From the NCBI RefSeq assembly GCF_004526235.1, contig NZ_CP038159.1, positions 3,224,001 to 3,288,000 of the forward strand: a DNA stretch of 64,000 bases, in the 5' to 3' direction. This DNA comes from Sphingobacterium sp. CZ-2 (lineage in GTDB: Bacteria; Bacteroidota; Bacteroidia; Sphingobacteriales; Sphingobacteriaceae). Positions 8,486 to 17,477 of the stretch are shown piece by piece. The translations under genes were made by a program, and so were the position numbers. The notes beneath the pieces were generated by a model. That model saw only the letters and a list, made by a program, of their open reading frames with translations, was not told where the DNA came from and did no database searches. Numbering within the stretch: the stretch's first letter is position 1; the number at the start of each line of letters is the position of its first letter.

Positions 8486-9091
8486 ATGAACACATTTATT
8501 TGGGGCAGGAGAGGACTGCCTAAAAAATCAACCTTAAGCGTATTATCCATAATTTTTTATTTGGCTGGATCTGCCCAATCAAATAATCAATTTTCATCCG
8601 ATATCACTAATCGGGATTCCTTTACCATAAGAGTAGGCCAACAAGTTCCTAAGGATTTTTGGAATCAAAAGCATTTGCTATATGAAGATGGATCGGTAAA
8701 AGAAATTACCTTAAACCAATTCAGAGGTAAAAAATTGATTTTGGATTTTTGGTCTATAGGATGCGGAACTTGTATTTCACATCAAAAGAATATAGATCAA
8801 TTCAAACTACAATATAAAGATGATATTGTGGTGCTGATGGTTAATTCAAGAGTTAAATCAGACACAGTAGAAGCTATTAAAAGATTTGAAAGTCGCTTTA
8901 AAGAATACTTCCCAAATGGATTGAAAACAATCATTCTTGACGATAAATTGAATAACTATTTTCATCCAATTGCCTATCCCACTTATGTATGGATTAACCG
9001 TCTTGGTATTATCGAGATAATAACCTTCAGGAATTTATTAAATACGACTATATCTCCTCCATTTTTACCATCCAAATCCAAAAAACCATGA
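8486..9091 (+). CDS. TlpA/thioredoxin-fold protein
   Basis: 201-aa exported protein: hydrophobic N-terminal segment ending near AGSAQ, then a redoxin-type domain. [21 protein letters not shown] carries the CxxC active site (CGTC), and [11 protein letters not shown] contains the cis-proline that faces it. Such proteins reduce or exchange disulfides in the periplasm. The 3' end overlaps the SusC-like gene by 4 bases (ATGA). In Sphingobacteriaceae, TlpA-like genes directly upstream of SusC/SusD pairs are common. The last ~18 residues (proline/serine/lysine-rich) do not look like the normal final strand and helix of the fold, so the C-terminus may have changed by a frameshift. Confidence 0.75.
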   Translation: MNTFIWGRRGLPKKSTLSVLSIIFYLAGSAQSNNQFSSDITNRDSFTIRVGQQVPKDFWNQKHLLYEDGSVKEITLNQFRGKKLILDFWSIGCGTCISHQKNIDQFKLQYKDDIVVLMVNSRVKSDTVEAIKRFESRFKEYFPNGLKTIILDDKLNNYFHPIAYPTYVWINRLGIIEIITFRNLLNTTISPPFLPSKSKKP

Positions 9092-10083
9092 GAATTATAT
9101 TGATCGTACTGGCTTTGTTTTTCTTATTTGGTTTAAAAACAGCTTCTGCTCAAGAATATTTATCTGGCAGGGTAGTGGATAGTGATCGAATTCCAATACA
9201 ACATGTTAAGGTATTCTGGTCGTCTCAAAAAGAATATTATTTTTCTGATCCCAATGGGAATTTTAAAATTCCTTTTAAAAAGGAAGATTTACTAATATTT
9301 CAACATTTTTCTTTTTTATCAGACAGCCTAAAAATAATCAATCCTCATGATTCTATTCTCATTGAACTAATTCCGAAATCTAATCAGATTGAAGAAGTGG
9401 AGGTATTACATACCGGCTATCAGACAATCAATAGAGAAAGGTCTACGGGAAGTTTTGAGTTTTTAGGTCAAAAAGACATTAAACAGCGGTTTACCATGAA
9501 TATCCTTCAAAATTTAGAAGGCTTTGTTCCTGGATTGAATTTAGATAAAAGAGACGTGAGATCAAAAATACATATTCGTGGAATAAACTCCCTTTCAGAA
9601 TATATGATGGAACCATTGATTATTGTCGATAATTTTCCATTTACAGGCGATATCAATGCGATAAATCCAGAAGACATAGCTTCTGTTACGGTTTTAAAAG
9701 ATGCCGCAGCTGCATCGATTTGGGGTTCAAAAGCAGGAAATGGTGTTATCGTGGTAACGACTAAAAAATCTGTAGAGGGAAAAGTGAAAATAGACTTTGG
9801 TATGAATTGGCTTATGAAAGAGAAAATAAAAATCATGGAGATCCCAAGATTAAATTCATCAGAATTCATGGCCATCGAAGAGGAACTTTTTAAAAAGGGT
9901 TTTTATGATAATGCGCTTAATGAAACAACGATATCACGAACTCAACTATCTCCATATGTGGAAGCATTACACGATTTACGGACTGGAAAATTAACAAATA
10001 CTGAATTTGAAAATCTTTATACAGCTTGGAAGAATAAAGATTTTAGAAGGGATTTATTAGATCATTATTATAGAATCCAATGA
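9088..10083 (+). CDS. SusC/RagA-like TonB-dependent receptor, N-terminal part (frameshifted)
   Basis: 331 codons: signal peptide ending near TASAQ, a carboxypeptidase-regulatory-like domain ([16 protein letters not shown]), then the TonB plug, recognised by [26 protein letters not shown] and the SusC signature [15 protein letters not shown]. It stops at TGA 10081-10083 just after DHYYRIQ. A continuous SusC would go on with [11 protein letters not shown], which is exactly what the next frame encodes, so this ORF and the next are two halves of one ~1060-aa gene separated by a one-base frameshift. Unless repaired or an assembly error, the receptor cannot form a barrel. Confidence 0.8.
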   Translation: MRIILIVLALFFLFGLKTASAQEYLSGRVVDSDRIPIQHVKVFWSSQKEYYFSDPNGNFKIPFKKEDLLIFQHFSFLSDSLKIINPHDSILIELIPKSNQIEEVEVLHTGYQTINRERSTGSFEFLGQKDIKQRFTMNILQNLEGFVPGLNLDKRDVRSKIHIRGINSLSEYMMEPLIIVDNFPFTGDINAINPEDIASVTVLKDAAAASIWGSKAGNGVIVVTTKKSVEGKVKIDFGMNWLMKEKIKIMEIPRLNSSEFMAIEEELFKKGFYDNALNETTISRTQLSPYVEALHDLRTGKLTNTEFENLYTAWKNKDFRRDLLDHYYRIQ

Positions 10084-12266
10084 ACCAACGATATGCTTTT
10101 TCTATTAACGGTGGAAATTCTACTTTTCGAAATAGGATTTCGCTGACCTATGATGTGGTCCAAAATAACCAAGTTGATAACAGGTCAAATCGAAAAGGAC
10201 TATTTTGGTCCGGAAATTATTTACCTAACAACATTCTCGCATTAAATTATTCAGTTTCCTTTAATAACCAGTATGTTATAAATTCTGGGGAAGCATTAAA
10301 CTATTCCATGGGGTCAGCAGGGAGACAAATACTATTTCCCTATGCAAGTTTGGTGGATAATGATGGAAATCCATCAAAGGTATTTCGTGGCATATCGGAT
10401 AAATTTTTGGATTATTATAAAAATGATTACTTAAAGGATTGGGGATATTACCCAATATCTAATGTGCAAGAATCGCGTAAAGATCTTTTCGTAAATAGCT
10501 TCAGACCAAATATTGAAATTAGTATAAAGCCTAATCGTTACGTTGTTCTGAAGGCTCAATATGGTTTAAATTTTCAAATGGACAACTCGGAATTGGTTTA
10601 TGGAAAAAACTCCTATTATACAAAGAACCTACAAAATATTTATTCGTTTAAAAAAAATGGTATCGTTGGTTCTATAATTCCTGAAGGTGGAATAGTTTCA
10701 TTTTCCAATGAAAAACTGATAGAACATAGGGTAAGATTGCAAGGGGATTTAAATATTTCAACGTTTAAGGGCCATAGATTGGTGGGCTTAGCAGGAATCG
10801 AAGGTTCGGATGTTCCGTCTACTTTTAATAGCAATGAATATTATGGTTACAATGAAGATACCAAAACGATCACTTTTGTTGATTATAATTCATATTTCCC
10901 AACTTTTCAGGGAATGAGAGGAAATGCACAAATTCCGAGAACCGGTAGAATTTTAGGACAGCATTGGCGATCGATTTCTTTATTTTCAAACCTAGCCTAC
11001 GAAATAAATGATCGGTACTTTATTACGCTTTCCGGTCGAAAGGATGCAACGAATATTTTTGGAATTGCAACTAATCGACGATGGAATCCACTTTGGTCAA
11101 TTGGGCTTGCCTATGATGTCAAAAAAGAAAACTTCTTAAAAGATTTAGAAATAATTGATCAGGTAAAATTGAGAGGAACTTGGGGATATAGTGGAAACTC
11201 GGGTGGTGTAGGAAGTGGTATGCCAATCATTAGATATACACAAAATAATAAACTTAATATTGAACCTGAAGCTACGATAAGCCAAATACCAAACGATAAT
11301 TTGAAATGGGAGACTGTTAGGATGATGAATATCGGATTGGATTTTAAATTATGGCAAGGAAAATTAGGTGGAAGCTTAGAATATTTTAATAAAAAATCCA
11401 CTGATTTACTTTCTACCCAGTTTTTAGATCCTTCTGCAGGTATGCGAACCATGGTCAGGAATATAGGAAATGTAAAAGGCCATGGGTTTGATGTTAGATT
11501 GGATTCGAGAATTATTCTTTCCAAATTCTCTTGGAATGGTGCTGTTTTCCTGTCATTCGTAAGGGATAGAGTGGTTACTTATTATGGTTTTTCACAGAGT
11601 CCACAAATGATGATTGCCAATAATGGAAGGAATAATTATCCATCTATAGATTATGGTTTTTATCCCATTTTTGGGTATAGGACTTCAGGATTGGATGAGC
11701 ATGGTGATCCGGTAGGTTTTTTAGAAGGAAAAGAATCTAAAGAATATTCAAAAATTGCCAATCAACCATTGGATCAAGCCATATTCTATGGATCCGCCAT
11801 TCCTAAATATCATGGATCCTTTAGGAACTCATTTACATACAAAGGCATAAGCCTTAATGTATTGTTGGGCTTTAAGTTTGGGAATTATTTTGCGAGGGAA
11901 GCGGCAGATTATGGATTATTAATCAATAGTTGGCGAGGTCATAAAGAAATTGAAAAAAGATGGAGAAAACCTGGAGATGAAAAATATACGCAGGTCCCGC
12001 GTTTGGGGTTTCCTGTAGATTCAAGGCGTGATTTTTTTTACAAGAATTCTGAAGCTAATGTTGAACCAGGCGGTTTTATTAGACTTAAAGATGTGAGTTT
12101 GAATTTACCTCTTCCAATATCTAAAAAGATGAATTTCAATTTGGTGGTAATGATGTCAGATTTAGGGTTGATTTATAGGCAAAACAAACAAGGATTAGAC
12201 CCTGAATTTCTAGAAGTTCCTCCTTCTCCAACGATTTCTTTTGGTATAAACATTAAACCACTTTAA
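10080..12266 (+). CDS. SusC/RagA-like TonB-dependent receptor, beta-barrel part (frameshifted)
   Basis: 728 codons forming the barrel of the receptor whose plug is encoded just upstream. Typical SusC landmarks are [12 protein letters not shown] at the start, [74 protein letters not shown] and the closing FGINIKPL with its C-terminal aromatic/hydrophobic strand. The ATG at 10080 overlaps the upstream stop (ATGA) but no signal peptide follows, so an independent product would not reach the outer membrane. SusC barrels import glycans or peptides bound by the SusD lipoprotein, encoded 8 bases downstream. Confidence 0.82.
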   Translation: MNQRYAFSINGGNSTFRNRISLTYDVVQNNQVDNRSNRKGLFWSGNYLPNNILALNYSVSFNNQYVINSGEALNYSMGSAGRQILFPYASLVDNDGNPSKVFRGISDKFLDYYKNDYLKDWGYYPISNVQESRKDLFVNSFRPNIEISIKPNRYVVLKAQYGLNFQMDNSELVYGKNSYYTKNLQNIYSFKKNGIVGSIIPEGGIVSFSNEKLIEHRVRLQGDLNISTFKGHRLVGLAGIEGSDVPSTFNSNEYYGYNEDTKTITFVDYNSYFPTFQGMRGNAQIPRTGRILGQHWRSISLFSNLAYEINDRYFITLSGRKDATNIFGIATNRRWNPLWSIGLAYDVKKENFLKDLEIIDQVKLRGTWGYSGNSGGVGSGMPIIRYTQNNKLNIEPEATISQIPNDNLKWETVRMMNIGLDFKLWQGKLGGSLEYFNKKSTDLLSTQFLDPSAGMRTMVRNIGNVKGHGFDVRLDSRIILSKFSWNGAVFLSFVRDRVVTYYGFSQSPQMMIANNGRNNYPSIDYGFYPIFGYRTSGLDEHGDPVGFLEGKESKEYSKIANQPLDQAIFYGSAIPKYHGSFRNSFTYKGISLNVLLGFKFGNYFAREAADYGLLINSWRGHKEIEKRWRKPGDEKYTQVPRLGFPVDSRRDFFYKNSEANVEPGGFIRLKDVSLNLPLPISKKMNFNLVVMMSDLGLIYRQNKQGLDPEFLEVPPSPTISFGINIKPL

Positions 12267-12274
12267 ACCCCAAT

Positions 12275-13651
12275 ATGATGAAAAAAACAATGATTTTAGC
12301 TGGTTTCATATGCCTATTTTTATTGTCATGTGAGAAATTCTTAGATAAAAAACCAGATGTAACCATAAAACATCCCATAAGTTTAGATGATTTGAATGCA
12401 ATTTTAAATAGTGAACAGAATTTTAATGAAGTATCTTTTGCACATATTGAATCAGGAACGGATGACTTACGGATATTGCCTTCCCACTTTCAACGATTAA
12501 GTAATTATTATAAAGATATCTATCGATGGGCATCTGGGGAAGATGGAATAAGGGAAGAAATGGTTTTTAGCTGGCAGAGGCCTTACAGACAAATATTAAA
12601 TTGCAATGTCGTATTAGAGCGATTAAGAACAATAATTGGAGGAGATGAACATTTGCGAAGAAGAATTGAAGGAGATGCGCTTTTTCTTAGAAGTTTTACA
12701 TTTTTTATGCTACTTCAATCCTATTCTCCTCCATACTTGATTGGTGACAAAGATAGTGAGCTTGGAATTCATCTTCGATTAAGTTCTGATGTTAATCAAA
12801 TTACCAACAGATCAAGCTTGATTGAAAGTTATAATCAAGTTTTAGGCGATCTTAAAAAGGCAATAGATTTGCTTCCAGAACAAGTGAGCTTTAAAACAAG
12901 ACCTAATAAAGCTGCTGCATATGCTTTAATGGCTCGTATTAAGTTAACTATTGGCGATTATAGTGCAGCGTTGAAATATGCGGAAGAATGTCTAAAACGA
13001 CAAAATCAATTAATAGACTATAATCTAATCAATCTTCATTTAAATTTTCCATTTTTTGCTTTGAATGAAGAAGTCATTTATCATGCTGTAGGGGCATTTC
13101 CGAGTCAGATATTGAATCCGAGGCAGGTTTATGTAAGTCATGAATTATATAGTTTATACCAAGATAATGATTTAAGAAAGTTGGCATTTTTTAATTCCAA
13201 GGGTATTAACGGGTTTTCTTTTAAAGGATATTATTCAGGAAACGGGGATTCTTTTTTTGCAGGGTTGGTAATTGATGAGGTTCATCTTATTGCATCCGAA
13301 TCGCTTATTAGGACGCAAAAAATTAATCAAGGGATTGATATCCTAAATAAATTAAGAAAACATAGATTTAAAAAAGAATCTTTTACTTTATTAAGAGCTG
13401 AAAATGAATTGGAGGCACTAAAATTAGTGTTATTAGAAAGGCGGAAAGAATTGCCTTTTAGAGGTGTGCGTTGGTTAGATCTTAGGAGGTTGAATAGAGA
13501 TAAAAGATTTGAAAAGACGCTGGTTAGGATTATTCCCGACAATAGCGATAACCTTATGGAGGTTATGTTGCCACCCAATGACTTAAGATACACTTATCTA
13601 ATACCAGATTATGTAATTGAAGAAACAGGCATAAAACAAAATCCTAGATAA
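12275..13651 (+). CDS. RagB/SusD family outer-membrane lipoprotein
   Basis: 458 aa with a lipoprotein signal (lipobox LLSC) and the SusD-type start CEKFLDKKPDV. TPR-like helices (RIEGDALFLRSFTFFMLLQSY; KAAAYALMARIKLTIGDY) and the late LLERRKELPFRGVRWLDLRRLNR element are characteristic. SusD caps the SusC barrel and captures substrate. It follows the broken SusC by 8 bases and ends at a strong hairpin. If the SusC frameshift is real, this protein has no intact partner here. Confidence 0.88.
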   Translation: MMKKTMILAGFICLFLLSCEKFLDKKPDVTIKHPISLDDLNAILNSEQNFNEVSFAHIESGTDDLRILPSHFQRLSNYYKDIYRWASGEDGIREEMVFSWQRPYRQILNCNVVLERLRTIIGGDEHLRRRIEGDALFLRSFTFFMLLQSYSPPYLIGDKDSELGIHLRLSSDVNQITNRSSLIESYNQVLGDLKKAIDLLPEQVSFKTRPNKAAAYALMARIKLTIGDYSAALKYAEECLKRQNQLIDYNLINLHLNFPFFALNEEVIYHAVGAFPSQILNPRQVYVSHELYSLYQDNDLRKLAFFNSKGINGFSFKGYYSGNGDSFFAGLVIDEVHLIASESLIRTQKINQGIDILNKLRKHRFKKESFTLLRAENELEALKLVLLERRKELPFRGVRWLDLRRLNRDKRFEKTLVRIIPDNSDNLMEVMLPPNDLRYTYLIPDYVIEETGIKQNPR

Positions 13652-13654
13652 GAA

Positions 13655-13676
13655 ATGGGCAGGATTTCCTGCCCAT
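13655..13676. terminator. Bidirectional hairpin terminator
   Basis: ATGGGCAGGA (13655-13664) and TCCTGCCCAT (13667-13676) form a perfect 10-bp GC-containing stem with a two-base centre, between the SusD gene (+) and the DUF6520-like gene (-), which converge on it. Confidence 0.7.
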
Positions 13677-13685
13677 AATAATTAA

Positions 13686-14063
13686 TTAATATTTTGCTCT
13701 AAAAGCATGGACAGTTTCATTGACTTCCAAATCTGCAATTGCTCTTTCAATTTGTTGTAAATGAGTTTCTGAACTCGTGGCTAATGCATTTAAATCAGGT
13801 TTACCATAGCCATTATCAGGTGCTAAAATACTGCAAATTTCTTGCTTAATATTATCACATGGTCTTTCTTCATCTTCCGTTAATGCATAAGCATCAGGTT
13901 TAGTCCGATCCATAACATCATTAGATATAAAATACCAAGTTAATAAAGTTGCTTTCTCAGAAGATTTATCCGCTTTCTGAAAAGCATAAAAAGCCAATAA
14001 ACCAAAAATACAAGCCAATAAGGCGGCACCGGCACGTAGCCAGTTCTTCATATTCATTGTCAT
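13686..14063 (-). CDS. DUF6520-like small exported protein
   Basis: 125 aa. The N-terminus has one hydrophobic segment (AGAALLACIFGLLAFYAFQKA) after a basic residue, so it is either an anchor or a signal peptide. The rest has the pattern of DUF6520-type proteins of Bacteroidota: a TWYFISND-like aromatic patch, then two cysteines (CDNIKQEIC) and a short tail. These proteins are small, usually in several copies per genome, and have no assigned function. The start could be any of three closely spaced ATG codons. It is flanked by hairpins on both sides and appears monocistronic. Confidence 0.55.
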   Translation of the reverse strand: MTMNMKNWLRAGAALLACIFGLLAFYAFQKADKSSEKATLLTWYFISNDVMDRTKPDAYALTEDEERPCDNIKQEICSILAPDNGYGKPDLNALATSSETHLQQIERAIADLEVNETVHAFRAKY

Positions 14064-14104
14064 AATTTAAAATTTTGAAGTATATATTCTTTATTTAAAA
14101 CCAT

Positions 14105-14140
14105 AGGCCATTCCGGATCCTTGATCCATCGGAATGGCCT
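14105..14140 (-). terminator. Hairpin terminator downstream of the AraC gene
   Basis: AGGCCATTCCG (14105-14115) pairs perfectly with CGGAATGGCCT (14130-14140), an 11-bp stem with a 14-base loop. It lies 80 bases beyond the stop of the AraC-type regulator on the minus strand. Confidence 0.55.
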
Positions 14141-14222
14141 TATTTCGAAATACAGTAAGCCTATTGGGGAATAACTCTGGGATAAACATGCTGTTAATGA
14201 ATTGGTTATTCTAGAGGGTGGC

Positions 14223-15224
14223 TTATTGGCTGAACTTTTTCCGGTATTCCATCATCGTACAGCCATATTTTATCTTGAAAATTCTATTGAAAGAATTTAT
14301 ATCAATGTAGTTGGTGTTTGCAAATATTTCCTTACAGGTCAAATTGGTACTGACCAATTGTTTGGTTGCATTCTCCAACACGATCTCTCGGATGTATTGC
14401 TTAGGAGTGAAGTTTTTGACCTGTTTGAAAGCATTTGTCAACAGCTCAGGCGCGCAGCCAATTTCATTGGCCAATTTGTCAATATCCGTTTCCACTTTCA
14501 ATTTGAGATCTGAACGGATGTTCTGTACAGCCCGATCGACCAGGCTTTCCAAGAAGTCTATATTCTGATCGGTATCCAACAATTCATAGTAGGCAAAAAT
14601 AATCTTCATGCAATAAACCTTTAAGGTCAATTCTTTAAGTTTTCCTAAAGGATGACTCCTCATCCGCTTGGCCATATTCTTCAGGATTTTCAGGATCTTC
14701 CGATTGAATAAACAGCTGGAAGCTAACTGAAAGGGTCTTTTGGCGTTTCTGTGGAGCAGGGATAGCCTGTTGGTCTTGCCAGGTGCGAAGTAATAGAAGG
14801 CTTCTTGCGCTACCCCTATGCACAGGAACTCTGTAAAGGAGGAGGGCATGCTGAGCTGGTATTCACCACAGCCAGCATTGATCAAGGTAAATTGTTCTGC
14901 CTTGAGATGAAGCTCTTGCTCATACCTTCTTTTTTTTCTAATTTGGAGCTGCCCCTGCAGGCAGATCAGCAGGAGGTGCTTATCCGACGGCATAGATAGG
15001 TTAAGCTGTACGGTTTTCGACTTCTTTCCGTTACTTCCTGTTTTTAGGAGATGATGCTCCAAACGGCAGAATCCTTCCTCCTGAACATGTTGGTAATAGC
15101 GAAAAATGCGCTCGCTATATTCGGTATACACCGCTTGGCCGGGATTAAACATACAGGTCAGTTTCCTTTGATCAAGGACAATCTTTTCTTGGGTTTCAGT
15201 TTTTAATTGGACATGGATATCCAT
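14223..15224 (-). CDS. AraC family transcriptional regulator
   Basis: 333 aa. The C-terminal ~100 residues form the AraC/XylS double helix-turn-helix: DIDKLANEIGCAPELLTNAFKQ is the first HTH and LTCKEIFANTNYIDINSFNRIFK followed by KIKYGCTMMEYRKKF is the second with its signature. The N-terminal ~220 residues resemble the cupin-like sensing part of such regulators but without a recognisable ligand motif. It is transcribed away from the XRE/amidase pair. Two 11-bp near-identical direct repeats lie 27-52 bases upstream of the start and may be its own binding site. Target genes cannot be named. Confidence 0.85.
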   Translation of the reverse strand: MDIHVQLKTETQEKIVLDQRKLTCMFNPGQAVYTEYSERIFRYYQHVQEEGFCRLEHHLLKTGSNGKKSKTVQLNLSMPSDKHLLLICLQGQLQIRKKRRYEQELHLKAEQFTLINAGCGEYQLSMPSSFTEFLCIGVAQEAFYYFAPGKTNRLSLLHRNAKRPFQLASSCLFNRKILKILKNMAKRMRSHPLGKLKELTLKVYCMKIIFAYYELLDTDQNIDFLESLVDRAVQNIRSDLKLKVETDIDKLANEIGCAPELLTNAFKQVKNFTPKQYIREIVLENATKQLVSTNLTCKEIFANTNYIDINSFNRIFKIKYGCTMMEYRKKFSQ

Positions 15225-15250
15225 ACGCTACTTCAGATTAAATATTTAAC

Positions 15251-15276
15251 ATATTGGTTATTAATATATTGGCTAT
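15251..15276. promoter_or_regulatory. Direct repeats upstream of the AraC gene
   Basis: ATATTGGTTAT (15251-15261) and ATATTGGCTAT (15266-15276) match at 10 of 11 positions with a 15-base period. AraC-type regulators bind direct repeats, so this is a plausible autoregulatory site in the 243-base divergent region between the AraC and XRE-like genes. Confidence 0.35.
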
Positions 15277-15467
15277 ACTAATATACTTTAAAGAAGTAAT
15301 GTTATCGAAATTAAATTAATAAGTATCATATTTAATTTATTAATAATTTTAATAATATGTTTTTTTTGGCATACTTTATTGCTTATCATTAAAAGTTTAA
15401 TAACAATCTGATAATGAGTATTTAAAAATAGGTTGGATAAATTAGTGGTGTAAAAAATTTAACCCAT

Positions 15468-15791
15468 ATGAAAGAGTTAAAAGGCCTATATTATTTCCGC
15501 CTCATGCGGGGCTTGACCAAGAAGCATACCGCACAGAAAATCCAAGTCAGTTATAAAAAGTACAGCTCCATGGAAGCAGGTTTGGACGAACCTACCTTCC
15601 AACAATACCGGATCTTATCGAACCACTTTCGGGTGGGATTGAAAATGCTGATCAGCCATAACAAGGAATTCATCTTCAAGATATCTTCCAGTAGTTTTTA
15701 TAGTGAGATCATGAAAGCTTATGAATTGGCCATGATGGTAAGCAAGATCCAATTGCTGATGGAGAAAATTGATTTCAGTAAAAAGCCTTAA
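15468..15791 (+). CDS. XRE-like helix-turn-helix small protein
   Basis: 107 aa. Residues ~5-60 follow the XRE pattern: LYYFRLMRGLTKKHTAQKIQ as helices 1-2, VSYKKYSSMEAGLDEPTFQQ as recognition helix and turn, then a third helical part. The C-terminal half is helical without a known domain. Its stop overlaps the ATG of the amidase gene by one base, so the two are translated together. It may regulate the amidase or act as a small adaptor. Confidence 0.6.
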   Translation: MKELKGLYYFRLMRGLTKKHTAQKIQVSYKKYSSMEAGLDEPTFQQYRILSNHFRVGLKMLISHNKEFIFKISSSSFYSEIMKAYELAMMVSKIQLLMEKIDFSKKP

Positions 15792-16285
15792 TGATGATGA
15801 AGAAGTTTAAGATTTTAGACAACAAATTGAAAGGCGTGACTTTTCGCCCATCGCCTAATCAGTCGGGTGATATTTTTCCGGAATATATAATCATCCATGA
15901 TACGGGTTCAAGAACGGAAGAAGGGGCGATCTCCTGGATGTTGGAAAGGCAAAGTCGGGTTTCTGCGCATTTACATATCGCTAGAAATGGAAATATAGTT
16001 CAGTTGGTGGAATTTAATAAACGGGCGTATCATGCAGGGGTTTCCAATTATGCCGGAAGGAGCGATTTTAATTGGTGGAGTATTGGGATAGAATTACAAA
16101 ATACAGGCGTTGAGGATTATCCGGAGGTACAGGTGGAACGCTTGATCGGGGTATGTAGGGCTTTGTTGAAAGCTTATCCTACTATTAGGATGATTTTGGG
16201 GCATAGGGATATTTCGCCGGATAGGAAAGTGGATCCGAATGATTTTTTCCCGATGGAAAGGATAAGGAAGGAGGTTTTTGGTTAA
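15791..16285 (+). CDS. N-acetylmuramoyl-L-alanine amidase (AmpD/amidase_2 family)
   Basis: 164 aa. Zinc-site residues typical of the T7-lysozyme/AmpD family are visible: H36 in IIHDTGS, H138 in GHRDISP and D148 in KVDPNDFF, with the supporting K146. The central SAHLHIARNG and AYHAG motifs also fit. The enzyme cuts the bond between N-acetylmuramic acid and L-alanine. No signal peptide is present, so it acts in the cytoplasm (recycling of anhydro-muropeptides) or is a phage-like endolysin. The one-base overlap with the XRE-like gene is the only context clue. Start could also be the second or third in-frame ATG. Confidence 0.85.
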   Translation: MMMKKFKILDNKLKGVTFRPSPNQSGDIFPEYIIIHDTGSRTEEGAISWMLERQSRVSAHLHIARNGNIVQLVEFNKRAYHAGVSNYAGRSDFNWWSIGIELQNTGVEDYPEVQVERLIGVCRALLKAYPTIRMILGHRDISPDRKVDPNDFFPMERIRKEVFG

Positions 16286-16288
16286 AAT

Positions 16289-16498
16289 CGTCATTGCGCC
16301 TCCTCGTCATTGCGAGGTGGCCTTCGCGTCATTGCGAGGAGGTACGACGAAGCAATCTTTACACTATTCGAAAGATTGCTTCGTTCCTCGCAATGACGAT
16401 GAAAGATTGCTTCGTTCCTCGCAATGACGCTGGGTTGTAATGACGCTGGACTGCAATGACGCTGGACTGCAATGACGCTGAACCGAAATGACGATGGG
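16289..16498. repeat. Interspersed palindromic repeat with decayed and tandem copies
   Basis: A CGTCATTGCGAGG... arm (16327-16360) pairs with its inverse ending CCTCGCAATGACG (16371-16398), enclosing a short loop; the right arm is then duplicated (16399-16429). Partial copies precede it from 16289. It continues as four 16-base tandem units at 16430, 16446, 16462 and 16478 (consensus CTGGACTGCAATGACG), apparently grown from the AATGACG end of the element. Related copies occur at 18784-18979 and 51117-51268. Confidence 0.85.
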
Positions 16499-16533
16499 TT
16501 AATTTTTGTGATTATTTTTCATTAATTTCCAAG

Positions 16534-16899
16534 ATGCAAAATTGTTACGGATTTTTAGTTCACCTCAATGGTGAAAAAGTTGGAAAAGGGATAATTCCTA
16601 AAGAAAGTTATGTAGTAAGCTGTATAATCATGGCGTTACATCGCCAAGACGGGTCTGAAAGTGTTTTCTATCAACTATCCGGACTTGACGTTGATGCTAA
16701 TCTTCATCTTGAATGGGGATCTAAGGAACTATCATTGGGCGATAGGATCAGTTTGGAAGTGATTGAAAGCCCTATGGAACCGTCAGAAATTAAATCGGTT
16801 AGAACAGCGAAGTCAGAAAGCTTTTCTGATGAAGATTTATTAAAACAAAAAATTAAACAATTTTATAGCTTAAAAGCTGAATTGAAGGATCATATTTAA
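16534..16899 (+). CDS. Protein of unknown function, tandem paralogue 1
   Basis: 121 aa, soluble, no signal peptide. It is clearly homologous to the next gene: shared YGF-x-x-x-LNGE, ESYVVSC/ENYVLSC, a GLD(E)-x-D-x-x-x-x-x-W segment and an L-x-x-GD-x-x-x-L-x-V-I strand, then a helical tail with KQK-x-x-x-FY-x-LK-x-EL. The pattern resembles small beta-rich immunity-type proteins but I know no named family. The pair lies 11 bases apart and must have arisen by duplication. Function unknown. Confidence 0.65.
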   Translation: MQNCYGFLVHLNGEKVGKGIIPKESYVVSCIIMALHRQDGSESVFYQLSGLDVDANLHLEWGSKELSLGDRISLEVIESPMEPSEIKSVRTAKSESFSDEDLLKQKIKQFYSLKAELKDHI

Positions 16900-16909
16900 A
16901 TTCACCAAA

Positions 16910-17269
16910 ATGATGAAAAAGATTAAAAATTATGGATTTGAAATCCAATTAAATGGTGAAGAAGTGGCTAGGATAGGAATTGAAAAAGAAAATTATGTGC
17001 TAAGTTGTTTGATAACTGCGGTACCAAGGATTAAAAACACAATCGATTTGAATTTGGAAATAGGTGGATTGGAAATTGATGAGGATGTAAGTGTGTCCTG
17101 GGAAGGACGAGAATTAAAAGTAGGAGATAAGCTAGATATTTTGGTTATTGATGAAGGATTTAACAATCCGGATTATAGTTCAGTTCCAGTCTCAAAAGAG
17201 GAGAAATTAAAACAGAAACTGACTTATTTTTATGAATTGAAAGAAGAATTGGGTGATCTCGTGGATTAA
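16910..17269 (+). CDS. Protein of unknown function, tandem paralogue 2
   Basis: 119 aa, 11 bases downstream of its paralogue. Conserved positions between the two are the N-terminal YGFEIQLNGEEV, the ENYVLSCLI strand, GGLEIDEDVSVSW, GDKLDILVID and the C-terminal helix KLKQKLTYFYELKEEL. Differences concentrate in the loop after the second strand (about residues 40-52) and before the C-terminal helix, so the two copies may bind different partners. No catalytic motif is seen. Confidence 0.65.
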   Translation: MMKKIKNYGFEIQLNGEEVARIGIEKENYVLSCLITAVPRIKNTIDLNLEIGGLEIDEDVSVSWEGRELKVGDKLDILVIDEGFNNPDYSSVPVSKEEKLKQKLTYFYELKEELGDLVD

Positions 17270-17477
17270 CTAACTTTTAATTGTAGACCTTAAATTTATT
17301 AATGTAATTAAAGCCGCATTTTTTACATTTTTCAGCAAATATTAAGGGACTGTGTTTCAGAAGAAATATTGATTTATTAATGGTCCGCAGGGATTGGACT
17401 TTCCTTATCCAAATCCATTATTGAAGCGCATCATGGTTATTTATACTACCAGATAAAGGAGGATAGGAACTGTTTTG

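Noticed and set aside
9507..9875. 122-codon minus-strand frame within the SusC gene
   Set aside because: It is a shadow of the conserved plug domain read on the plus strand.
10070..10090. Programmed frameshift in the SusC gene
   Set aside because: No slippery site is evident, and SusC proteins are not known to use recoding.
14202..14568. Plus-strand frames opposite the AraC gene
   Set aside because: The minus strand encodes a clear AraC HTH over the same bases; the plus frames lack any family pattern.
15791..16285. Prophage lysis module around the amidase
   Set aside because: No holin, tail or integrase genes are near; only the small XRE-like gene accompanies it.
16430..16493. CRISPR-like array
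   Set aside because: The 16-base units are contiguous with no unique spacers, so this is a tandem repeat, not a CRISPR.
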